From an uncultured Acetobacteroides sp. (lineage in GTDB: Bacteria; Bacteroidota; Bacteroidia; Bacteroidales; ZOR0009): DNA of 64,000 nucleotides. Positions 19,226 to 28,603 of this stretch are shown here, in pieces. The notes beneath the pieces are model-generated. The model was not told the DNA's origin. It did no database searches and saw nothing but the letters and a program-made list of their open reading frames with translations. Location of the stretch: NCBI RefSeq assembly GCF_963678165.1, contig NZ_OY782755.1:3891501-3955500 (forward strand), in the 5' to 3' direction. Position 1 is the stretch's first letter, and every line of letters begins with the position of its first letter. Made by a program: the position numbers and the translations under genes.

Positions 19226-20491
19226 TTAGTTATTGATAGAACTTGGGAAACGATAAAGATTTCGAGTATCACCAGATAAGAAGATGTAAGGAGAACTTGC
19301 AAAATCAACAAAGTCTTTTGCTGGTTCTGGATTATATGGAGTTGCCGTATAGTAACTTGTTTGATTATTATACCAATACATTGCATAAGCAATCTTTGCA
19401 TTGCTTTGGGTAAAGGCTGGAAGCATATAACTAGTGTAAAGCTTGCTTACAGACTTATTGGCAGACGAATAACCAAATTCGGTAAGTGCAGCAACCTTTT
19501 TGTGTGCAATGGCAAAGTCTGAAATGATTTTAAGCTTGGAAGATACATTAGCAACACCAGCAGCACCTTTCGCTCCATAATCCTCATAGTTATCAAAGCC
19601 TACCACATCTACATAATCATCTCCAGGATAGCAAGTAGTATAGGCTGATTCTGAAGTAAATGTATCACCAGGCGAAAATGCGTAAAGGATGTTGTGTAAC
19701 CCTTTTTGATCTCGTAGGTACTTAACGGTAAACTGCCAATTCTTTATAAACTGAGCAGGAGTAGCGTAGTGTGGAATTCCCCACCAGAACCAGCTACCAT
19801 CAAACTCATGAAATAACCTTAAAATAACAGGGATAGGTTTCCCGCTATCATCGGTTGTCGAAGAAAGAATCTGAGCAACCTTATCTAACTTCTTTTTATA
19901 GTATTCATGATTTTCGTTACCCTCCAAAATGCTAACAAACGCCCTATTCTTTAGGGTTGGATCAACCTTATCCATTTCGCTAACGTAGAATGCATCACCA
20001 TGATAAGGTTCATTCATGTGCCAGCAAATGGTTACAACTAGTCCTCTTTTGTAACTCTCTTTAATTTGCTTCTTAAGCAGGAGTTCCTGTTCATACCACC
20101 ATCCACTAGTTGAAGTTCCATCATTATGGTAGTTCGTGGCAAAAATAAGATCACTTCCGACAACAATTGGATCTTGTCCGGTTGTAAGCTTAATATCTGA
20201 CTTATCAGAGAATACGTTGCTCTGCTCTGAATAGCGGTTAATAAATGCATCCTGCTGCCCGATCATAACCCCATTTTGGGCATAAGCCTTTAGATTGTAG
20301 AATAAGGCCGCAACTTCATCAGTCGCATTTTTATCTACCAAGAAATTCCTCACAGCGGTAGCACTAGGAGATGCCTCAATCCACTCAGGTTCCTCACCTT
20401 TAACAGACGTAGCAGAATCACTACTCTTTGTGCAACCTAACGATAAACAGATTAGAAATAAAAATAACAATCGCAAGTTCTGCTTAGTCAT
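19226..20491 (-). CDS. GH26 endo-beta-mannanase, lipoprotein
   Basis: A surface or periplasmic mannanase (about 421 aa). The ATG at 20491 begins MTKQNLRLLFLFLICLSLGC, whose LSLGC is a lipobox, so I prefer it to an 18-codon extension. GH26 features are the N-terminal GQQDAF, WHMNEPYHGDAF, the acid/base Glu in RLFHEFDGSWFWWG and the nucleophile Glu in ALTEFGYSS, so both catalytic residues are present. It likely starts degradation for SusCD import. The gene lies just past a terminator following the SGBP gene, so read-through or its own promoter must drive the GH26-to-epimerase segment. Confidence 0.93.
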   Translation of the reverse strand: MTKQNLRLLFLFLICLSLGCTKSSDSATSVKGEEPEWIEASPSATAVRNFLVDKNATDEVAALFYNLKAYAQNGVMIGQQDAFINRYSEQSNVFSDKSDIKLTTGQDPIVVGSDLIFATNYHNDGTSTSGWWYEQELLLKKQIKESYKRGLVVTICWHMNEPYHGDAFYVSEMDKVDPTLKNRAFVSILEGNENHEYYKKKLDKVAQILSSTTDDSGKPIPVILRLFHEFDGSWFWWGIPHYATPAQFIKNWQFTVKYLRDQKGLHNILYAFSPGDTFTSESAYTTCYPGDDYVDVVGFDNYEDYGAKGAAGVANVSSKLKIISDFAIAHKKVAALTEFGYSSANKSVSKLYTSYMLPAFTQSNAKIAYAMYWYNNQTSYYTATPYNPEPAKDFVDFASSPYIFLSGDTRNLYRFPSSINN

Positions 20492-20622
20492 TGGCAATTC
20501 TATATAGACATTTACTGTAATAAAAGTACTAGATATAGATATCATAGAATGATACTTTTAAACCGTTCCATAATACTTTATCTTTTATTCGTCATCGCCA
20601 CATCTTCCTCATCCTTAAAAAG

Positions 20623-20646
20623 AAGGGGCTGCATAAACAGCCCCTT
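20623..20646 (-). terminator. Intrinsic terminator after the SusC-SusD-SGBP genes
   Basis: AAGGGGCTG (20623-20631) pairs with CAGCCCCTT (20638-20646); on the minus strand it is followed by CTTTTTAAGG. It lies 21 bases past the SGBP stop and separates the uptake genes from the enzyme genes, allowing different expression levels. Confidence 0.7.
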
Positions 20647-20667
20647 ACTAATTAGAGTTTGCAAATG

Positions 20668-21828
20668 CTACTTATGAACAATTCTGAAATTAACAAGACT
20701 TAAGTCGCATGAGAAAAGCGCTGTATTCAGGAAAATGATATTAAATGGATTCCGCCCATTTTCTATCGTTTTATCTCCCATGAAGGTTTTTAGATCCAAC
20801 TTTACAGTCCTCCATTTTTCATACGTATTAAATGAAATACCTCCAGCTGCAGGATTCCAAGAATACTGACCACCATTAAGTTGGAAAATCATATTCCCAA
20901 TTGCTAATGGGCTACTGCTTTTTGTATTAATTTCAAATTTAAACCAGTAGTTTTCAGGATGAGCAACCACATCGGCATCGTTAACAGCAGTATTACCACC
21001 AAATATCACAAACCAATCCCAAGCAGCAACATTACTACGTACTACTCGTGAATAGGAAGGGTAGCCTATTAGTGGCTTAGGATCGCCAGCATTCGAACCA
21101 GAAGTTATTAGGTTCGCCCCAGCCCAAATCCAGTTATAACCACCAAGATCAGCGTAATTTAAAAGTTGGATGCCTGTATCTCTCCACTTTAGTTCCAAAG
21201 GTGTTTTTACTAAGGGACTAGAGATAACGATCTTGCTTCCAGGAACAGCATTATCTGGTATTTTGACACGAATTTCAGAACCAGTTGCATCAATAATATC
21301 GATTTTATTCCCACCTAATGTAACTGAGCCATTAGCTTTATCAACCTTGTAAAGATCAAAGAAGTCTCCCTCTATTCGTGCTGTATCACCAGGATTCACA
21401 AAGTCATTATAAAGGCCATCCAATTTCAAATCGGGAATCACAACCTTAAAATCAACCGAGACAACCCCCTTTTGCGTTGTTACGACTAACTTGTTGTTGA
21501 CGGTTGTTGGAAGTACACGAGGAATTGGTAGTACAATCTCCTTTGCCTTTATATAAGCCTCCGTCAGGTCTACCTCTACGTCGTTAATTGTTATAGATTT
21601 TACACCACTTAGATTTTCACCTTGGATAACAATCATCTGTGCAAGAGCGCCCTCTGTTATAGAAGATTCTCGTGAATTAACAGGTGATATCTTCGCAATT
21701 GTTGGAGCACCTGTTGATGTTAATCCATTATCATAACCATCATTGTAGGTTACAATATCATCGCAAGACATCATCATTGCTGAAATCAATGCGAAAAAGA
21801 GCAAATATTTTATATGAAGTTTTTTCAT
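20668..21828 (-). CDS. Surface glycan-binding lipoprotein (SGBP) with IPT/TIG domains
   Basis: A predicted outer-surface glycan-binding protein assisting the SusCD complex (386 aa). The ATG at 21828 gives MKKLHIKYLLFFALISAMMMSC, a lipoprotein leader with Cys near residue 22 (here quoted with its full leader split: MKKLHIKYLLFF / ALISAMMMSC). An IPT/TIG domain (GAPTIAKISPVNSRESSI) and a second Ig-like domain precede a C-terminal jelly-roll-like region rich in Trp (YNWIWAGANLI, WDWFVIFGG, GQYSWNP), probably the binding face. It starts 14 bases after the SusD stop. Specificity for mannan is inferred from the neighbours. Confidence 0.85.
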   Translation of the reverse strand: MKKLHIKYLLFFALISAMMMSCDDIVTYNDGYDNGLTSTGAPTIAKISPVNSRESSITEGALAQMIVIQGENLSGVKSITINDVEVDLTEAYIKAKEIVLPIPRVLPTTVNNKLVVTTQKGVVSVDFKVVIPDLKLDGLYNDFVNPGDTARIEGDFFDLYKVDKANGSVTLGGNKIDIIDATGSEIRVKIPDNAVPGSKIVISSPLVKTPLELKWRDTGIQLLNYADLGGYNWIWAGANLITSGSNAGDPKPLIGYPSYSRVVRSNVAAWDWFVIFGGNTAVNDADVVAHPENYWFKFEINTKSSSPLAIGNMIFQLNGGQYSWNPAAGGISFNTYEKWRTVKLDLKTFMGDKTIENGRNPFNIIFLNTALFSCDLSLVNFRIVHK

Positions 21829-21842
21829 TGTCTGATAGATTG

Positions 21843-23648
21843 CTAGTTCCAACCTGGATTGTTTGTAGTGATCTTAGGATTCGTTAGAATTTCAGATGTT
21901 GGAATTGGGAATAGTAAATGCTTAGCGGATCTACTCTTGTTAACCTTGCATTCATCCAATCCACCAATAGAATTCATAACATCAAGATAAATACCCCAGC
22001 GCAAAAGATCCCAACGTCTATCTCCTTCGAGGGCAAGCTCCATCGCACGTTCTTCTATAACAGCAGAACGGAATGTTTCTTTATCCAGCAAGGCTCCAGT
22101 ACCTGTAAGTTTAAACGGTGTTGCATGGCTTCTATTTCTTACTCGATTAAGGGCTTCGATTGCGGCTTGGTTAGGACCTGCAACCTCGTTAGAAGCTTCG
22201 GCATAGATCAACAAAATATCCGCAAAGCGAAGGAATGGATAATGAATATCTCCCTTGTTTATTGTTCTATCGCTGACATCTGCATATTTTGTAGTAAATG
22301 CAAGACCTCTGCTATTATTGGCAAATGTCCATGCCACGCCATCGTTATATTGTGCTTCTGGCTTTTTTACAAAAACCTGAATAACGTTTCCGCTAGCATC
22401 CTTTACCTGATTTCCATCTTTATCCAGAGAGTCTCTTTTTACTCCTTCGGCCCTTTCCTTCCAAGAAGCTGGATAGTAGCAACCCGCATTAAACTGCTGC
22501 TGATCAACAAAACGATACTTATGGTTAACCCCGTCGATCACGCGTGAATCCTTAGAATCATCGAATAGCTGATACCAGTGGTCGCGGCATCCCATAAACA
22601 TACCCTCGATGATAAGCTTAGATGAGTTATCAACTCCGGTATACCATCTCGATACTCCATTACCATAAAGTTGATCGCCACTTTTTGCCTGAAGGCTCCA
22701 GATGTGTTCGGTCTTATTTCTATTTGCAATAGACCATACATCTCTAAAGTTGGGAATCAGATCGTAAGTTCCATATGTCCCTTTCATGACTTCCGCTGCC
22801 TTATCCATTGCTAGCTTAAAATAATCTTGAGAATTAAACCCTTCATATCCAGCAACAGCAGCGGTCTTCTTTGCAACTAACGTTACAGGCTTTGTACGCA
22901 CAATTTCTTTCCCATTGAGGGTATATGCAGGACCACCTTTAAAAGTAATATTTGCAGAAGGCGTTGCCGCAGATGCGATGGTTACATATACCTTAGCAAG
23001 CAACGAGGCTGCAGCACCAGCAGATGCCCTACCCGAAGTAAATGCTGCATCCGTGTTCTTATACATCATGCCTTCGGCATCTGTTAGCAGCTTAATGATA
23101 TGCTCATACACTTTTGCAATTGGCTGACGAGGCTGGCTAAAAGCAGCTCCATTAGAAACCGCATCTTCATAAATAGGCACATCGCCATAACCTCTTACCA
23201 ACCAAAAATAACACCAAGCTTTCAGGAAGTATAGTTCACCAAGATTGTTATTCTTGTGTGCTTCGGAAACATTCTTCATTCCCTTGATGTAGCCTATAGC
23301 AACATTAGCACGATTAATTAAGGCATACGAACCAATCCAAAGCCTATTAATTGCGCTTTCCTCCTGGAAACTACCTGCACCCATGGCCGCAAAAGACCAG
23401 TCTGGTCCAGTCACATAATCGCAGTCCTGATCAAGGATACGGGGAAGCTCGTCCCACCTAAACATGTCATCGCATAACTTGCTGTAGGTACCCATTACCC
23501 ACATATCTGCTCCTGCATCGGAATCACCGATTTGCTCTGGTCCTATAAAGTCATATGCTTTCTCATCAAGGAAGTCCGAACATCCCGAGAATAATGACCC
23601 TGAAAGAACTAAAGCCGCTATGAATAAAATTCTTTTAATCTTTTTCAT
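21843..23648 (-). CDS. susD-like: SusD-family (RagB) glycan-binding lipoprotein
   Basis: The outer-membrane lipoprotein lid of the SusCD importer (about 601 aa). The ATG at 23648 gives an MKKIKRIL leader with lipobox FSGC followed by SDFLDEKA, the typical SusD start. TPR-like helices follow, including YFLKAWCYFWLVRGYGDVPI (a hallmark), LNRVRNR and the C-terminal EERAMELALEGDRRWDLLRW, which is diagnostic. It lies 18 bases downstream of SusC. Confidence 0.96.
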   Translation of the reverse strand: MKKIKRILFIAALVLSGSLFSGCSDFLDEKAYDFIGPEQIGDSDAGADMWVMGTYSKLCDDMFRWDELPRILDQDCDYVTGPDWSFAAMGAGSFQEESAINRLWIGSYALINRANVAIGYIKGMKNVSEAHKNNNLGELYFLKAWCYFWLVRGYGDVPIYEDAVSNGAAFSQPRQPIAKVYEHIIKLLTDAEGMMYKNTDAAFTSGRASAGAAASLLAKVYVTIASAATPSANITFKGGPAYTLNGKEIVRTKPVTLVAKKTAAVAGYEGFNSQDYFKLAMDKAAEVMKGTYGTYDLIPNFRDVWSIANRNKTEHIWSLQAKSGDQLYGNGVSRWYTGVDNSSKLIIEGMFMGCRDHWYQLFDDSKDSRVIDGVNHKYRFVDQQQFNAGCYYPASWKERAEGVKRDSLDKDGNQVKDASGNVIQVFVKKPEAQYNDGVAWTFANNSRGLAFTTKYADVSDRTINKGDIHYPFLRFADILLIYAEASNEVAGPNQAAIEALNRVRNRSHATPFKLTGTGALLDKETFRSAVIEERAMELALEGDRRWDLLRWGIYLDVMNSIGGLDECKVNKSRSAKHLLFPIPTSEILTNPKITTNNPGWN

Positions 23649-23666
23649 CGTTGTTTCATTTTCCAA

Positions 23667-26600
23667 TTAGAATGTTAACCTAAAACCTAAAGAAAAGGTA
23701 CGACTGCTTGGATAAGAATAAATATCTACACCACGGCGAGATGCGTCACCACCAAATGCATTTACATCTGGATCAAACCAGCTATAGTCGGTAAAGGTAA
23801 GGAGGTTCGTTGCGCTTGCATACACATTAATAGCCTGAACTCCTTTAAACTTAGGATGGAATGTATATCCAAGGTTCACATTCTTTAGGCGTACATACGA
23901 ACCGTCTTCCACATAACGATCGGAAAGAAGCCACTCTCTATTATATCCAGCAACGGCTTTGGGCCACTTTGCATTCTCCCTATTTTCAGGTGTCCAACGC
24001 GAGTTATAAGCATCAACCGGAATGTTACCGATGTTTGCTAATCTAACATCCATCAGGTTACCATTAAAGATATCGTTTCCAAAAACACCCTGAATAAAGA
24101 AGCTTAAGGTGAAATCCTTATAGGATAAATTATTAGTTACACCCAAAATAAAATCGGGGTTCGTATCGCCAATAATTGTTCTTACCTTATTGCCATCCTT
24201 ATCTACACGGTACTTGATTTCACCGATTTTCGACTTTACAACATCGGCACTTGCAGTTGCATACTTTGGATCGGCACGTACTTCGGCTTCATTATCGTAG
24301 TATCCATCTTCAACATATCCATAGATTGCACCAATTGGCATTCCGTTGCGTTGAATGAATACTTCATCGGCCTTATACCAAAGTGCATTTGCAAATTGAT
24401 CGGAAGGAAGGCCTCCAATTCTATTTTTATTGAAAGAGAGGTTTGCGTCAATGTCCCACTTGAAGGCACTACCGGTGAAAGCATAGTACTTTCCAGTGAA
24501 CTCCCATCCCTCGTTGGTTACCCAACCAAAGTTGGTCATCATATTTCCAAAGCCCGTGCTTAGAGGAATTTTTACGTTCTGAAGCAGATCGGTAGTTTTC
24601 TTATGGTAGTAGTCTACAGTAAGGTTTAGCTTATTGTTAAAGAAACCCATATCAATACCTGCGTTGTACTGCTCAGTTGTTTCCCACTTAAGGTTTGGAT
24701 TGGTTGGCCCTCTCCAGTCTACTTCCGAAAAACCACTGCTCAACGAACCTCCAACAGGATAATTTGAGGTTCCTAGATAGCGCCTTGTCATATAGCTACT
24801 GATACCTTGGTTACCTGTTTGACCGTAGCTAGCGCGAACCTTAAGGTTGCTGAATACGTTCAGATTCTTGATAAATGACTCCTCCGAAGCTTTCCATGCA
24901 AAAGCCGCTGATGGGAAAGTTGCGTACTTATTATCTTCAGAGAACTTACTAGATCCGTCGCGACGTACAGATGCGGTAAACAGATACTTTCCTTTATAGG
25001 TATAGTTAAACCGAGCAAGGTACGAAAGCAGGGTATTTCGTCCTCTGCTGCTAGTTGTCTTGTTTTGGGTAAGTCCTTGGCTCAAGTCATACTCCTCTGT
25101 GATATCGGTAGGGAAGTTCTGCGAAGAAGCTGATTTGGCACCATACTCAGAAAACTCGGTAGAAAATCCGATCATCGCTCCAACGGAGTGATCGTTAGCA
25201 AATACCTTATCAAACGAAAGCAAAGATTCGGAAGTTCTGCTTGTATACCAGCTATCGGATTGACTTGCCAAACCGTTGGTTGGTGCCTTTCCCTCCTGCG
25301 TATGCGTTCCGTAGTAGGTTCCACGATCGTTTTTGCTATAGCTTAAGCCTAAGTTCTGACGGAACTTTAAGTAATCGGTAAACTTTATCTCCGCAAATGT
25401 AGAGTTAAATGCATTGCCCGAGGTAACCCTATCCTTTGCCGTTTGTACGTAAATATATGGGTTAGCAGCAAGCCAGTTGAGCTGATCGCCAGCTGTAGCT
25501 TCCTGGTCGGGATTAAATGTTGTTGGGAAGATTAGCGCAGAACGGATAACACCGTAGTCGTTTGCGCTGGTCTTTGCGAAGTTTGTCTTCGACTGAGAGA
25601 AGTTGGTGTTTAACCCTACTTCCAACCACTTGAATGGCTTACGACCAATATTCGAACGGATAGAGTAACGGTTGAAATCTGAATTCTTTATGGTACCTTC
25701 CTGCTCCAAATAGTTTCCAGAGATGCTATACCAGCCCTTATCAGTACCTCCCGATACGCTTAAGTTATATTCGCTGGACTTACCTGTTTGGTAGATAAGA
25801 TCCTGCCAATCGGCACCCTTAACATATGAAGAGTTTCCGTACTTATCTGTATACTTTCCAGGATTCTGGAAATCTTCGGGCTTTGGGTTATACTTACCAG
25901 AGTTCTGGATCATATTTCCATTGGAATCGTAGCTGTAGCTCCAAGTCCCAGAGTAAGGTAATGTAGTGTAGGGCGTATTTTCGTAGAATTTGCTATTAAC
26001 GGTTTCCTCGTTAATATATTTTGCATAGGTAGAAGCATCGAGAACATCAACCTTGTTAGCAATCTTGGAAATACCAAAGTTTGCTGAAAACTCAATCTTA
26101 TCAGTTCCCACCTCGCCACGCTTAGTGGTAATCATAATTACACCATTTGCACCACGTGAGCCATAAAGCGCTGTAGCGGAAGCATCCTTGAGCACTTCGA
26201 TCGACTGGATGTCGTTGGGGTTGATTAATGATAATGGGTTAGATGTTTGGTTGTTGTTACTATTACCCGATCCTCCAGAAGGAGTAGATGCAGCATCGTA
26301 AGGTATACCATCAACAACGTAAAGGGGCTGAGAACTTGTAGAGAAGGAGTTTGCACCACGAATTTGGATGCTAACACCTGCACCTGGAGCGCCGTCGTTT
26401 TGGTTAACAATCACACCAGCCATTTTGCCTTGCAGCCCTTGGTTGATGCTGGCAGGTCCGCCCTTTAGCAGAGCGTCACTCTTAATGGTACCAACCGACC
26501 CCGTAAGATCGCTCTTCTTCACGGTACCGTAGGCAACAACCACAACTTCGTCAATCTTCTTAGAATTTGACGTTAGCGCTACATCGATTACCGTATTCTT

Positions 26601-26858
26601 TCCAACGGGTATCTCCTGGGTATCCATTCCCACAAACGAGAAAGTAAGCACATCCGAAGGCTTTGCCTTAACGATATACCTACCAGCAGCATCTGTCATT
26701 GTTCCGACAGGCCTTCCTTTAATGCCCACGGTAACTCCAATGATTGGCGAGTTGTCTGCCTTATCGGTTACCTTACCCTTGATGCTTACCTCCTGAGCCC
26801 AAAGCCCCGAGGATACCAGCAAAAGGATGATAACCAATAGTAGTCCTTTCTGCTTCAT
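23667..26858 (-). CDS. susC-like: SusC-family (RagA) TonB-dependent oligosaccharide transporter
   Basis: An outer-membrane barrel importing manno-oligosaccharides with SusD (1063 aa). A signal peptide ends at LWAQ. A carboxypeptidase-regulatory-like domain (SIKGKVTDKADNSPIIGV) is followed by the TonB box region (KKIDEVVVVAYGTVKKSD), the plug (GPASINQGLQGKMAGV; NDIQSIEVLKDASATALYG) and the barrel ending FSLGFRLTF. It is the first gene of the uptake operon. G+C is visibly lower than in neighbours such as the AraC gene, as in the next seven genes. Confidence 0.97.
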   Translation of the reverse strand: MKQKGLLLVIILLLVSSGLWAQEVSIKGKVTDKADNSPIIGVTVGIKGRPVGTMTDAAGRYIVKAKPSDVLTFSFVGMDTQEIPVGKNTVIDVALTSNSKKIDEVVVVAYGTVKKSDLTGSVGTIKSDALLKGGPASINQGLQGKMAGVIVNQNDGAPGAGVSIQIRGANSFSTSSQPLYVVDGIPYDAASTPSGGSGNSNNNQTSNPLSLINPNDIQSIEVLKDASATALYGSRGANGVIMITTKRGEVGTDKIEFSANFGISKIANKVDVLDASTYAKYINEETVNSKFYENTPYTTLPYSGTWSYSYDSNGNMIQNSGKYNPKPEDFQNPGKYTDKYGNSSYVKGADWQDLIYQTGKSSEYNLSVSGGTDKGWYSISGNYLEQEGTIKNSDFNRYSIRSNIGRKPFKWLEVGLNTNFSQSKTNFAKTSANDYGVIRSALIFPTTFNPDQEATAGDQLNWLAANPYIYVQTAKDRVTSGNAFNSTFAEIKFTDYLKFRQNLGLSYSKNDRGTYYGTHTQEGKAPTNGLASQSDSWYTSRTSESLLSFDKVFANDHSVGAMIGFSTEFSEYGAKSASSQNFPTDITEEYDLSQGLTQNKTTSSRGRNTLLSYLARFNYTYKGKYLFTASVRRDGSSKFSEDNKYATFPSAAFAWKASEESFIKNLNVFSNLKVRASYGQTGNQGISSYMTRRYLGTSNYPVGGSLSSGFSEVDWRGPTNPNLKWETTEQYNAGIDMGFFNNKLNLTVDYYHKKTTDLLQNVKIPLSTGFGNMMTNFGWVTNEGWEFTGKYYAFTGSAFKWDIDANLSFNKNRIGGLPSDQFANALWYKADEVFIQRNGMPIGAIYGYVEDGYYDNEAEVRADPKYATASADVVKSKIGEIKYRVDKDGNKVRTIIGDTNPDFILGVTNNLSYKDFTLSFFIQGVFGNDIFNGNLMDVRLANIGNIPVDAYNSRWTPENRENAKWPKAVAGYNREWLLSDRYVEDGSYVRLKNVNLGYTFHPKFKGVQAINVYASATNLLTFTDYSWFDPDVNAFGGDASRRGVDIYSYPSSRTFSLGFRLTF

Positions 26859-26921
26859 TATTCTGTGTTTTTTAAGTTAGATTAAACGGTCTTTAAACAA
26901 AACTTGATTAAAATCTAGGGG

Positions 26922-26960
26922 CAAAGTTATTATTTAGTTAAGGCTATGTTAACCTACAAT
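26922..26960 (-). promoter_or_regulatory. Probable promoter of the SusC operon
   Basis: The minus strand reads TAACTTTG at 26922-26929, matching TAnnTTTG, with TTG at 26958-26960 as a possible but slightly distant -33 element. The start would be about 55 bases upstream of the SusC ATG. Confidence 0.45.
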
Positions 26961-27084
26961 AATTTAGGGGAAAGGGTTGTACCCTGTCAAGATTGTATCA
27001 TCAGAACCAATTGTTAAATATGACTTAGCTGTATTCCTGTACGTTACGCTGCAAAAGCCTTCATGTTTTTTAGATGTATCATAC

Positions 27085-27212
27085 TATTTTTGCATGAAAG
27101 AAGCCGTTGATTTGCAAAAATAATACAGGACATTGTCAATTTATCATCAACCAAACGTACCTTAACTGGTTAAAAAAGCATTACCATAACATCCTAGCGT
27201 ATACTAATTTTG
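27085..27212 (+). promoter_or_regulatory. Two near-identical -7 regions upstream of the second GH26 gene
   Basis: TATTTTTG (27085-27092) and TAATTTTG (27205-27212) both match TAnnTTTG and lie within similar contexts: ATACTATTTTTGCATGAAAG and ATACTAATTTTGCATTAAAT. They are 120 bp apart, suggesting a duplicated promoter. The proximal one would start transcription about 20 bases before the ATG at 27242. Confidence 0.5.
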
Positions 27213-27241
27213 CATTAAATAAACTAGAAAAAAAGAGATCG

Positions 27242-28363
27242 ATGAAAATGCAATATTTACAGTTTATACTCCTTCTCGCGTTACAAGCAGGCGCAAGCGG
27301 TGCTACTGCGGCTAATACAAATTTAGCATCGGACACAAAGGCCACGACTAAGACCCAAAACCTGATCCGCAACATGCATACGCTGGCCAAGAAGGGCACC
27401 ATGATTGGCCATCAGGATGCGCTCTCGTACGGCATCGGCTGGTACGATAACAGCAACCGCTGCGACGTTAAAGATGTATGCGGTAGCTATCCCGCCGTTA
27501 TGGGTTGGGACTTGGGGCACCTCGAATTGGGTTCCAGCGTTAACCTCGACAGCGTGAGTTTTGCCACCATGCGAAAAAACATCATTCGCGGCTACGAAGC
27601 TGGCGCTATTAACACCATCAGCTGGCATGCCCGCAATCCGCTTACCGGTTCTGATGCCTGGGACATCTCCTCTAACCAGGTAGTTACCTCTATTCTGCCT
27701 GGCGGCCAAAAGAATACCCTCTACAACCAGTGGCTCGACCGCGTTGCCGACTTCATGACGAACTTAAAGGGGAAGAATGGCGAGCTTATTCCGGTAGTAT
27801 TCCGCCCCTACCACGAGCTATCGGGCTCCTGGTTCTGGTGGGGCAAAAAGCTTTGCACTAAGGAGGATTTCGTCGCGCTTTGGAGGTACACCATCGACTA
27901 CCTTAGGGGTAAAGGCGCGCACAACATGCTGGTGGCCTACTGCCTTGCCGACTTCTACTCCGAAGCAGAGTTCCTCGACCGCTATCCTGGCGATGGCTAC
28001 GTGGATGTTGTAGGCTTCGACATCTACCATCGCGAAAACGACCCAAAGGGAACGATATTTAGCGCCGACCTCAAGATGAAGAGCGACATCGCCCAGAAGG
28101 TAGCAAAGGATCGGAACAAGCTTTTTGCGATTACCGAAGCCGGCTACGAGGCAATTCCCGACTCCAGCTGGTTTACACAGGTACTTGCCCCCGGCGTTAG
28201 GGGCCGAAATATATCCTATGTCCTTTTGTGGCGCAATGCCTTCAACAAGAAGGGCCACTTCTATGCTCCTTACCCGGGCCATAGCTCGGCGGCCGACTTT
28301 GTGAAGCTAACCCGCGATCGCGCATTCTTCACCTGCCGCAACCTAAAGAAGATGTACAAGTAA
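27242..28363 (+). CDS. GH26 beta-mannanase, second copy
   Basis: A 373-aa secreted mannanase or mannobiohydrolase. The ATG at 27242 (MKMQYLQFILLLALQAGASG) begins a signal peptide; 45 in-frame codons upstream have no family similarity and overlap the promoters. GH26 landmarks are GHQDALSYG, TISWHARNPLTG, acid/base Glu in FRPYHELSGSWFWWG and nucleophile Glu in FAITEAGYEAI. No lipobox Cys is seen, so a periplasmic enzyme acting on imported oligosaccharides is likely, complementing the lipoprotein GH26. It is divergent from SusC. Confidence 0.93.
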   Translation: MKMQYLQFILLLALQAGASGATAANTNLASDTKATTKTQNLIRNMHTLAKKGTMIGHQDALSYGIGWYDNSNRCDVKDVCGSYPAVMGWDLGHLELGSSVNLDSVSFATMRKNIIRGYEAGAINTISWHARNPLTGSDAWDISSNQVVTSILPGGQKNTLYNQWLDRVADFMTNLKGKNGELIPVVFRPYHELSGSWFWWGKKLCTKEDFVALWRYTIDYLRGKGAHNMLVAYCLADFYSEAEFLDRYPGDGYVDVVGFDIYHRENDPKGTIFSADLKMKSDIAQKVAKDRNKLFAITEAGYEAIPDSSWFTQVLAPGVRGRNISYVLLWRNAFNKKGHFYAPYPGHSSAADFVKLTRDRAFFTCRNLKKMYK

Positions 28364-28367
28364 AAAA

Positions 28368-28410
28368 GCTGGCATACCTCAGGCAATTCCCCATCTTGAG
28401 GTATGCCAGC
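28368..28410 (+). terminator. Intrinsic terminator of the GH26 gene
   Basis: GCTGGCATACCTCA (28368-28381) and TGAGGTATGCCAGC (28397-28410) are perfect complements with a 15-nt loop, followed by CATTTCCTTT. It begins within 5 bases of the stop codon. Confidence 0.8.
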
Positions 28411-28603
28411 CATTTCCTTTCGGAAATCACAGCCAAAATCCGAAAGTCCTTAGTCCACCCCCCTCCGAGGGGCTCCCAGACCAGCAGCAACCACCTTCGC
28501 CTACCAAATTTGCTCGATTTGCCATCTTTTTCCTGATAAATAGTTCATTATTTGGCTTTTTTTTTAAAATTCGCCAACTGATTTCGCAGTAAAACACACG
28601 AGC

